A stretch of DNA of 35,419 bases. It comes from Caldithrix sp. Its GTDB lineage: Bacteria > KSB1 > UBA2214 > DYKH01. Where the stretch lies: NCBI GenBank assembly GCA_020722685.1, contig DYKH01000007.1, positions 42,205 to 77,623 of the forward strand. Direction: 5' to 3'. A program made the translations under genes and the position numbers. Under the pieces are notes generated by a model. The model made no database searches. It was given only the letters and a program-made list of their open reading frames with translations, and had not been told where the DNA came from. Shown here piece by piece: positions 7,009 through 13,970 of this stretch (position 1 is the stretch's first letter; every line of letters starts with the position of its first letter).

Positions 7009-7179
7009 TTATTTCACCACGCTCCCTTTCTTGATCACTTGCTTCTTGCGCTTTCCCAATGCTTCGGTTTGCTTTTTCCAAAATTCCAATTCTTCGGTTG
7101 GTGATAATTTTGCAAGCTGTTGACTGATTTTTTCGGCAGCCTTATGCATCATCCCCACACAATCAAATTCCTTAATCAT
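7009..7179 (-). CDS. Small antitoxin-like protein (56 residues)
   Basis: A 56-codon ORF from ATG 7179 to TAA 7009 with an excellent GGAGG ribosome site eight bases upstream. The product starts MIKEFDCVGMMHKAAEKI, continues with LSPTEELEFWKKQTEAL and ends in a Lys/Arg-rich tail. This pattern (DCVxM near the start, then EELEFWxKxTExL) resembles short proteins found beside PIN-domain toxins, but the assignment is from pattern memory only. No toxin follows it directly. It is separated from the radical SAM gene upstream by 22 bases and may be co-transcribed with it. Confidence 0.6.
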   Translation of the reverse strand: MIKEFDCVGMMHKAAEKISQQLAKLSPTEELEFWKKQTEALGKRKKQVIKKGSVVK

Positions 7180-7201
7180 CTAAGTACACCTCCGGTGTGA
7201 G

Positions 7202-8332
7202 TCACGTTCCCCACACCCCCGCAATCACCGCACTACAATCCGGGCAGCGGCCGTTCTTGATGCGCATCTCCAATATAGAAAAGCCCACCCGGCGGATCAA
7301 TATCTTTTTGCAGTTTGGACAATAGGTGTTCTCTCCGGGATCGCCGGGAATGTTACCGGTGTAGACAAAATGCAGCCCGGCATCCAGGCCGATCTCGCGG
7401 GCTTTTTTGAGTGTGGCAATGGGCGTGGGCGGCAGGTTGGTCAGCCGGTATTGCGGGTGGAAACGGGTAAAATGCACCGGCACGTCCTGGCCAAGCTCGG
7501 TGCGAATCCACGCGCACAGCTCAGTCAGTTCTTTAGGATCGTCGTTTTGTCCCGGAATGACCAAGTAAACGATCTCGGTCCACATGTTTTCTTGGCGCAG
7601 CAGTACCAGCGTGTCCAGCACCGGACGGAGCTTGCCGGCCACCAGCTCTTTGTAAAATCGCTCGGTGAAAGCTTTGAGGTCGATCTTTACACCATCGAGG
7701 ACTTTGCACAAGTCCTTCATCGGCTCCGGCTTGATGTAGCCGTTGGAGACCATGACGCTTTTCACCCCCTCACGGCGACCGGCGACAGCCGTGTCGTACA
7801 TGTACTCGGTGAACACCACCGGCTCGGTGTAGGTGTAGGAAATGGACTCACACTTGTTCGTCCGCGCCAGGCGAACTATTTGCTCCGGAGGTGCATCCGA
7901 GGAGCTCACCTGTTCCGGGCGCGCCTGCGAAATCTCCCAGTTTTGGCAAAACTTGCACAGCACGTTGCAGCCCACTGTGGCGATGGAAAAGGCGGTTGTG
8001 CCGGGCAAAAAATGGAAGAATGGTTTCTTTTCGATGGGATCGATGTGCGCGGTACAAGGCTTGCCATAGACCAAGGTGTAGTAGGTGCCACCGCGATTTT
8101 CCCGCACGCCGCAATAGCCCCGTTCCAAATCATCGATCACGCACTCGCGCGGGCAGAGAACGCACTTGATTTTGCGATTCGGCAGTTTCTCATAGTATCG
8201 CGCTTCTACCAGCTTGTCGGAATGGCCGGCAGCAAGAACTTGTCCTTGGTTCAACAGCATGGTCGGCCCGCTGCTCAGCAGCAAGCAACCCGTACCTCCC
8301 GAAGCTTTCAGGAAATCACGTCTGGAAAACAT
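7202..8332 (-). CDS. amrS: AmmeMemoRadiSam system radical SAM enzyme, Tat-type signal
   Basis: A 376-residue radical SAM protein. Residues 1-36 look like a twin-arginine signal (SRRDFLK, then a weakly hydrophobic stretch ending LAAGH). A Cys cluster at 57-74 (CVLCPREC, YC) precedes the radical SAM motif CxxxCxxC at Cys122, Cys126 and Cys129. The PHFTRF-like segment VPVHFTRFHPQY and the C-terminal pair CPNC...CPDC (a probable zinc knuckle) are typical of the AmmeMemoRadiSam radical SAM family. It should generate a 5'-deoxyadenosyl radical from SAM with a 4Fe-4S cluster; the substrate is unknown. The gene follows the DUF362 gene by 11 bases (an operon) and is separated from the Memo-AMMECR1 genes by the toxin-antitoxin island. 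Confidence 0.92.
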   Translation of the reverse strand: MFSRRDFLKASGGTGCLLLSSGPTMLLNQGQVLAAGHSDKLVEARYYEKLPNRKIKCVLCPRECVIDDLERGYCGVRENRGGTYYTLVYGKPCTAHIDPIEKKPFFHFLPGTTAFSIATVGCNVLCKFCQNWEISQARPEQVSSSDAPPEQIVRLARTNKCESISYTYTEPVVFTEYMYDTAVAGRREGVKSVMVSNGYIKPEPMKDLCKVLDGVKIDLKAFTERFYKELVAGKLRPVLDTLVLLRQENMWTEIVYLVIPGQNDDPKELTELCAWIRTELGQDVPVHFTRFHPQYRLTNLPPTPIATLKKAREIGLDAGLHFVYTGNIPGDPGENTYCPNCKKILIRRVGFSILEMRIKNGRCPDCSAVIAGVWGT

Positions 8333-8343
8333 GTGAACAGCCT

Positions 8344-9351
8344 TTAAACTTTAATCAACTCGATCTTGGCCGGATCGTTGGTCCCCAGCCGATGATCCGG
8401 ATCGGCTGCGGTGGCAATGTAGGTCGGCTCCCGGCCCACATCCTTGAGACTTTTCAAGCCGGCTTCCTTTCGTTTCCCTTCGATGGTTTGCCAGGCAATC
8501 TGATCCATCGCAACCATGTCCGTAGCGGCGATCAGACTATCCATGCGCCAAGTCCATTGCGGCATGTAGGGCGGCCCGCCTTCGTATTGTGGAGTCAGGG
8601 CATCGCAGATGGTCAAGCGAGTCTTCTTGCGAATATCGTCCAGCATATTCACGTCGGCAACGTACGGATCGCCCACGCTGTCATGATACTTGTTGGGATT
8701 GTGAATGGCGCCAAAATAGTTTTTCAAGGCCGCGCTAACGCCGACGATGCCGTGATCCTTCAAAATCGGCAGATTGATGATGGCGGTGCATTCTTCAGTC
8801 ACAATGCGCGATAAATGGCTGCCAATGGAGCCGTGCTCGTAAATCTCGCTGGTATAGCCGGTGCGGTCATTGCCGTAGCATTGGGGCTTGTTTCGACCAT
8901 AATAGATTTGGTATCCGGCGCGCTCCAGATCGCTGCTCAACCGATCCCACACGATGATATGCTGTTTCTCAATACCGATCTCTAAGAGGCGCTCGATCAC
9001 CGCCTGCACCAATTCATTGCTGGTGGAAAGCCCCTTGCCGGCCAGGCAGTTGACCTTCAATCCGACAACGTCATTCTTGGAAAACAAAGAGGACCAGACT
9101 TGGAGGGACTTGCCTTGAAACAGATTTTCTATAGTGGTATCCAACAGCTTTTGAATGGCATCCCCAGAAAGTTGGCGATCTGACGTCCGCACGTCGGAAC
9201 GCTGGGCAATTACCACCCGAGATGTAGTTTTGCCAGGATTTGTCGCGCTTCTACCAGCCCCATCTTTCGATGAATCAAAAACCCTCCCTTTGAAAGAAAG
9301 ACCCATTCCGGCCAACGATGCCACAGATTTTAAAAAGCGTCTTCTATTCAT
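8344..9351 (-). CDS. DUF362 domain protein with Tat-type signal
   Basis: A 335-residue protein with an N-terminal RRRFLK twin-arginine motif and a short hydrophobic region (SVASLAGMGLSF), followed by a DUF362 domain. Recognisable DUF362 segments include DVVGLKVNCLAGKGLST, IIVWDR, TAIINLPILKDHGIVGVSAALKNYFG and the C-terminal AATDMVAMDQIAW. DUF362 proteins often carry an iron-sulfur ferredoxin part; none is present here, so this is the domain alone. The function of the family is not established, though it is a regular neighbour of radical SAM and AmmeMemoRadiSam genes. It is the first gene of the minus-strand operon, and the radical SAM gene begins 11 bases after it. Confidence 0.88.
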   Translation of the reverse strand: MNRRRFLKSVASLAGMGLSFKGRVFDSSKDGAGRSATNPGKTTSRVVIAQRSDVRTSDRQLSGDAIQKLLDTTIENLFQGKSLQVWSSLFSKNDVVGLKVNCLAGKGLSTSNELVQAVIERLLEIGIEKQHIIVWDRLSSDLERAGYQIYYGRNKPQCYGNDRTGYTSEIYEHGSIGSHLSRIVTEECTAIINLPILKDHGIVGVSAALKNYFGAIHNPNKYHDSVGDPYVADVNMLDDIRKKTRLTICDALTPQYEGGPPYMPQWTWRMDSLIAATDMVAMDQIAWQTIEGKRKEAGLKSLKDVGREPTYIATAADPDHRLGTNDPAKIELIKV

Positions 9352-9487
9352 AGGCTGCTTTCCAGGTACAAAAAGAAAAACCGCAACCCTCGTTGATGCA
9401 CGTCAATTCCAGGATTACGGTCGCATGAGTATCATTTCTTGCTCGTCTTCGAAACGGAAGGAGCAGATCAGGTTTTACGCCGTTGCT

Positions 9488-11089
9488 TCAGCGCAAGAAT
9501 TTTTCGACTAATTTTCGCAGTCCACCTCCCGCATAGTCCTCCTCTTCCTCGTCGAAAAGCTTAGCCGGTTCTTCTATCGCCTCCGGCGCCGTACGGATCT
9601 GTTCTTTGGCCTGAATGTACATCACACGGTTGTCAATGGCAACGGCAATTTGGTTTGCCAAAATCTCCAAAGTGTGAATGGTATCGCTTGAAGGCATGCG
9701 GCAGTCTTCCGGATCGTCAACCATGATAAAGCCGATGATTTTGCCCTCCCGCGATTTGATTGGCACCAACAGCACAGCCCAATGCGGCCAGCCATCTTCA
9801 TAGCGACCGTTTTCGTGACTGCCATAGTAAATGCGCTTGAAATGTCGCAACACTCCTTGCTCTTGCGTCACCAAAAACGATTTGCCATGGCGATATTCGT
9901 CTCGCAAGAGGTTGCTGAATTCTTTCAAATCGAATCTCAACTCGCGCAACTGCAATAGCTTGATTTTGTCATCGCAGGCCACTGCCTTCGTTTCCAGCAA
10001 GCCGGTCTTTTTGCTGATCAAAACAAGCGCAACCAGATTATAATCCAAAGAAAACTTGATCGACCAGACCACCTCTTTCAACAGCTCGTTGAGGCTGAGA
10101 TAGAGCTTGAAAATATTGCTGGTGACTAATACCTGTTTTAAGCGACGGCTGCGACGCTCCATGGTTGAGAAGAGATAATAGTTTTCGATGGCCATGGAAA
10201 CCATCTTACTATAAAGCTCAAGGTTGTGAAAGGTCGTGCGATTGGGAACGTTGCCTTCTTCTGGCTCATCGAGGGAAATGTAGCCAAAGGTATTGCCCTG
10301 CACGTCCGTCAGATTTAACAAAATCAGATCGCGCTTGTGCCACTGGCTGTCCGGTCGCCGTCTTTGCGTCCGTCGCTCCGGGGTTCCGGAGTCGGCATAA
10401 TCGCGCACCTCGCGTTGATCCTGTGTGTAGTAGATGACTTTGATCTTGAAGCGATCGGCAAAAATGCGGTCGATCACTTCCTGCGGTACTTCGATGGCGC
10501 GCCGCTCGATGGAACCAGCGTCAGCGGCGGAGTACCCGACCATCGCCTGCTTGACAAAGGCCCGCTTGCGCTTGTCGAGCAGAGCCACCGTTGCCCGCCG
10601 AAAACCGAAAATTTGTGAAACCGATTCCGATATTCGCTTCAGCACCACGTTCAAAGGCTCGGAGTACCCCAAGCGAATGATCTCCATCATTTCGGAGATC
10701 ATCTTGCTTTGGTCAATACGGCTCCTTTGCGCCGGCAAGACGGAACTTTCCTGAGGCAGACGAGTGATGGTGCCGCGGAAGCCAATCACGTGCTGACCAT
10801 TATTTTCATCACACAGCACCCGAATGCGCAATTCGACAGGGTGTCTTTCCCCGACTTTATCAAGCAAAGCCACCTGGTAAGTGTCTGGCGTTTGCTGTTT
10901 CGGCGCCTGCAAAAGCTTGTCAAAAAAAGAGGCCTCCTGCTCCCTGGGGAGCAGATCAAGAATCGTCAGCTCGAGAAGCTCTTCCTCAGAATACCCAGTC
11001 AGAGATTGGATGGATTCATTGGCCGACAGAAACCGTCCTTTCCGATCGCATACAAAATACCCCTCGCCAATGCTTCTTTCCTTAAGCAC
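9488..11089 (-). CDS. PAS-GAF-GAF sensory protein without output domain
   Basis: About 533 residues from GTG 11089, chosen because GAGGAG lies at ribosome-site distance and the PAS domain starts directly after it; the frame is open upstream to ATG 11158. In numbering from 11158, the PAS domain is residues 28-135 (GYFVCDRKGRFLSANESIQSLTGYSEEEL). The first GAF domain is about 155-320 and the second about 335-515. The two GAFs share a similar ending (DEPEEG/DDPEDC, then a LExxxxxVAIxN helix), suggesting internal duplication. The tail is acidic (DEEEEDY) and then amphipathic (LRKLVEKFL). No histidine kinase, GGDEF, EAL or DNA-binding domain is present. It may sense a small ligand or redox state and act through a partner protein. 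Confidence 0.82.
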   Translation of the reverse strand: MLKERSIGEGYFVCDRKGRFLSANESIQSLTGYSEEELLELTILDLLPREQEASFFDKLLQAPKQQTPDTYQVALLDKVGERHPVELRIRVLCDENNGQHVIGFRGTITRLPQESSVLPAQRSRIDQSKMISEMMEIIRLGYSEPLNVVLKRISESVSQIFGFRRATVALLDKRKRAFVKQAMVGYSAADAGSIERRAIEVPQEVIDRIFADRFKIKVIYYTQDQREVRDYADSGTPERRTQRRRPDSQWHKRDLILLNLTDVQGNTFGYISLDEPEEGNVPNRTTFHNLELYSKMVSMAIENYYLFSTMERRSRRLKQVLVTSNIFKLYLSLNELLKEVVWSIKFSLDYNLVALVLISKKTGLLETKAVACDDKIKLLQLRELRFDLKEFSNLLRDEYRHGKSFLVTQEQGVLRHFKRIYYGSHENGRYEDGWPHWAVLLVPIKSREGKIIGFIMVDDPEDCRMPSSDTIHTLEILANQIAVAIDNRVMYIQAKEQIRTAPEAIEEPAKLFDEEEEDYAGGGLRKLVEKFLR

Positions 11090-11158
11090 TTTTTTCTTCT
11101 CCTCATAATTCCAGCGTCCCGACTTGCACCGCCCCACCCTTCTCCTGGCTCTGCACAT

Positions 11159-12068
11159 TCCCTCTGGGGTTGTCGTGTCTATGCTATTGAGTGGATTAAT
11201 AGCATTGCTGCGTCATCAATTTCTCTACTGCAAACATTCAAGGAGTCAGACCCCTAATAGCTTCATCGACATCAATTAACAAAATCTTTAACAAAATGTC
11301 AAGCACTTAAACGCATTAGGGGTATCGTATCTCCACGAAGAGAAAACTTTGCCGGCGTGATCAAAATCTTATTGGCTGCACTCGCACACTGCATATCCGG
11401 TGGAACAAGGATCGCAGCCCGATGTTCCGTCCGTCCCTTTGACTCTGTAGAGTCTTAGACAGCCCCTCGCTTCTTTGTAAGGCCGATCGGCTTGTCTCAT
11501 CCATTGCAGTTTTCCCGCGGTCTTTGCTTTCGAGCGGCGAAGCCGTTCTTTTGTGCAAACAAGCGAGTAGTATGGCGACACACTTAAATACGCTAATACA
11601 TATCTTTTGCGGATGGAAAAGTGTCGCATCGGCATGAGACCGGCTCCCATGTTAGGGCCGTGTGACTGGTATCAACGCACCGATAATGAAAGCGGCGTAT
11701 CTTTTGTCGCAGCGGCGCAAAAAGCAGCTCGATTCCTCAGTCTCTTCTTAGTGGCAATCATGCCAGTGTCAGTCTGAGAAATAGATCGTCATCAGGCACT
11801 GCAGCATCGTTGGTTCAGACAGAATCATTTTCAATTGATCATTGCATCGTGGTTCGGTCTGCCAATTTTCCGGACGAGCACAAGCTTTCCTTCTGGTTAT
11901 TGTCATCGCCTGATACAGTATTCCATCAGATTACAGTTCAAGGGAGATTTGGGCAAGCAGTGTACCGTTTTTGCTCGTTATTTCATCCTAAAACTGCTCC
12001 GGCTTCCTGGCACCTTTTTTGTAGAAGTCGGTTAGCATAACCTACAAACCGGTTAACAGGAGGGTACT
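11159..12068. other. Long intergenic region, no convincing gene
   Basis: About 900 bases between the divergently transcribed sensor and envelope genes. The only open frames are short (65-93 codons), with poor composition, no ribosome site and no recognised domain. The left part carries a promoter facing the PAS-GAF gene (separate entry). The right end has the palindromes GGTTAGCATAACC and AACCGGTT shortly before the strong AGGAGGG ribosome site of the gene at 12069. I see no tRNA, riboswitch or mobile element that I can support. Confidence 0.4.
11274..11302 (-). promoter_or_regulatory. Sigma70-type promoter for the PAS-GAF-GAF gene
   Basis: The minus strand has a perfect TTGACA at 11302-11297, a 17-base spacer and TTAATT at 11279-11274. 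The leader to GTG 11089 would be about 180 nt. The -35 is extended to AAGTGCTTGACA, close to the AAGCGCTTGACA upstream at 23.9 kb. Confidence 0.5.
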
Positions 12069-13220
12069 ATGTACTCGCGACGCCTTATCATATTTCTTGC
12101 TACGCTGATGTTGGTCGTAGTATTCGCGCCGGCCACCGCGCAGCAAGTGAACATTACCGCTCAGTTGACGAATCCGAACATCAGGGTCTTCATGCTCAGC
12201 GATTTCAATTTTACCGGCACCGGATCTTCGGCCGGCGAAGTCTTTGCGCTGACTATCACCAGCACATCGCAACAGCAGGAGGACTGCCGGCTCGCCATGC
12301 GCATTCGGTCGCAGAGCAAGGGAGAGCTTGCTTCGGGTTATACCAAACCCTTTGCCGTAGACGCAAACGCGATTCTCCGCATCACCAATCAGAACCTCTT
12401 CTCCCAGGCCCAATTGTTTTCCTTGGAGGATTATAATATCGAGCAGGCCGGCGACGATTTGAAGAACAGCCTCTTGGCTACCGGCAAGCTGCCGTCCGAC
12501 GTATATTTCTTTGAATTCGAGTTGACGCAATTGCGCACGGGCTATGTTGACCAAGACGTTGTCCATATTGATGTGACCAATCCTACAACTTTGGACCTCA
12601 TTTCTCCCGGAGCAGATGCTGGCAACACGGAGCCGCTACAGATTTTCACAATCTTGCCCTTTTTCCGTTGGGAATCAAATATCCAAGATTTCCGGCTTAT
12701 TATTGCAGAAAAGCTGCCGATTGTGCATGATTCATCGAGTCCGCAGGAGATCATCCAGGATCGGGTCCGGTTCGAGAAGCGGCTGAAAGTCGATCCAAGC
12801 AAAACGGTCGGCTCAATCGATCCGGACGGCTCGGAAATCATTCCATCGACCGCCTACCAATATCCGGCAACCGGAGTCTGGCCGCTGGAGAGAGGAAAAA
12901 TTTATTATTGGCAAATCATCGGCATTGTGGAAAGCTCCGGCGCACCGGTGGAATTACCCAGCGAAATCTGGGCGTTCCAAATCGGCGGCGCCGAAGGGCA
13001 AATGCTCCGCCCCGAGCAGCAGCAGATTCTTGACCAGCTCAACCTGGGGCTCGCGGATATGCTGCAAGGCTGCCTGGGCGCCGGCGGCAATCTCGCCGGC
13101 TTTGTGCCGACCGGGGTGATCATGATCGACGGCAAGCCAGCCACCATGGATGAATTGCGAAGCCTATTTGCAAAAATTCTCAGTGGTGAGATCGAAATCA
13201 AGAATGCGAGCTGTGAATAA
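12069..13220 (+). CDS. Secreted protein of unknown function (first gene of FecR/barrel cassette)
   Basis: A 383-residue exported protein with a clear signal peptide (YSRRLIIFLATLMLVVVFAPATA, cleavage after about residue 24) and AGGAGGG as ribosome site. The mature part appears to be all-beta: an N-terminal domain (about 30-175) and a second Ig/FN3-like domain (about 180-310) with RWESNIQDFRLII and PLERGKIYYWQIIGIVESSG, the latter resembling 'extraction of fibronectin-like quotes' seen in secreted FCB-group proteins. The C-terminal 70 residues (PEQQQILDQLNLGLADMLQG onward) look helical. No catalytic motif. It is followed 46 bases later by the FecR gene and then by the barrel gene, all on one strand, so it probably works with them in the periplasm or at the surface. 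I do not recognise the family. Confidence 0.75.
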   Translation: MYSRRLIIFLATLMLVVVFAPATAQQVNITAQLTNPNIRVFMLSDFNFTGTGSSAGEVFALTITSTSQQQEDCRLAMRIRSQSKGELASGYTKPFAVDANAILRITNQNLFSQAQLFSLEDYNIEQAGDDLKNSLLATGKLPSDVYFFEFELTQLRTGYVDQDVVHIDVTNPTTLDLISPGADAGNTEPLQIFTILPFFRWESNIQDFRLIIAEKLPIVHDSSSPQEIIQDRVRFEKRLKVDPSKTVGSIDPDGSEIIPSTAYQYPATGVWPLERGKIYYWQIIGIVESSGAPVELPSEIWAFQIGGAEGQMLRPEQQQILDQLNLGLADMLQGCLGAGGNLAGFVPTGVIMIDGKPATMDELRSLFAKILSGEIEIKNASCE

Positions 13221-13266
13221 TCAACGCCTATTCCGCAAATATTTTTGCCATTGAAAGGGACTTTCC

Positions 13267-13953
13267 ATGTTTAAGATAAAAATGACTTGGTTGCTTGCGT
13301 TGATTGGCTTTGCCTGGCTTATCTCGAGCACGGACGGCAGTGATGCGACGACGCGAGACCTCGCCTTGGTACTGAAAGTCAAAGGTGACGCAAAGTTCAA
13401 ATCCGGATATCGCGATTGGACCGCATTGGGGAGGGGCCAGCGACTCAGTAGCGGCGACCGCATTCGCACCGGCGATGACGCCTTGGTGGCCATCGTCTTT
13501 ACCGACGATAAAAGCATGCTGAAAATCCGCTCCGAGGCGGAAGTTTCTTTAGCCGGCCAGCGAACCGACAAGGGCGTTGCAAAAAGGCTGGCTATGGACG
13601 TGGGAGAAATGTGGGCCAAAATCAATCCCAAAGGGGCGGGATTTCGTATGGAGACGCCCTCCGGCATAGCGGCCGTGAAAGGCACCGAATTCTATGGTCT
13701 TGTCGATGCGCTTGGCAACACGACCATCATCGGCATCGAGGGTCTGGTGGAATTGCTGAATAACTTGGGCTCAGTCTTAGTCGGCAAAGGCCAAACCGGG
13801 CAGGCTCAGAAAGGGCAAAAACCAGGGGTAGGCGATACGGGCCAATTCAACGATTGGGCTAAAGCGGACCAGATCGAAGGAAATATCGAGATCGAGTTTG
13901 AAAACTCGGAGGGGGTGAAGAAGCAGATCGACATCCAATACAAGAAAAAGTAG
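13267..13953 (+). CDS. FecR-domain secreted protein
   Basis: A 228-residue protein with a signal peptide (residues 1-27) and one FecR domain, about 35-150: LVLKVKGDAKFKSG, then GQRLSSGDRIRTGDDALVAIVFTDDKSMLKIRSEAEV and the diagnostic FRMETPSGIAAVKGTEF. The tail is Gly/Gln-rich (GQTGQAQKGQKPGVGDTG), then charged. Unlike FecR of iron-dicitrate signalling, there is no cytoplasmic anti-sigma part and no sigma-factor gene nearby. Such FecR-only proteins are thought to bind ligands or polymers in the periplasm. It lies in the middle of the cassette, 17 bases ahead of the barrel gene. Confidence 0.88.
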   Translation: MFKIKMTWLLALIGFAWLISSTDGSDATTRDLALVLKVKGDAKFKSGYRDWTALGRGQRLSSGDRIRTGDDALVAIVFTDDKSMLKIRSEAEVSLAGQRTDKGVAKRLAMDVGEMWAKINPKGAGFRMETPSGIAAVKGTEFYGLVDALGNTTIIGIEGLVELLNNLGSVLVGKGQTGQAQKGQKPGVGDTGQFNDWAKADQIEGNIEIEFENSEGVKKQIDIQYKKK

Positions 13954-13970
13954 GTCGAGGGAAAAAGCTT

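Noticed and set aside
7370..8347. Plus-strand open frame of 325 codons
   Set aside because: Antisense shadow of the radical SAM gene; no ribosome site and His/Arg-rich composition typical of reversed coding DNA.
11510..11580. CGAAAG/GCAAAG-like bases suggesting a c-di-GMP (GEMM) riboswitch
   Set aside because: The order and spacing of the conserved blocks do not fit the GEMM consensus on either strand, and no gene start follows at the right distance.
11369..11650. Minus-strand open frame of 93 codons ending in Cys-rich residues
   Set aside because: No ribosome site, overlaps another open frame, no recognisable domain; considered as a possible small secreted protein, but unsupported.
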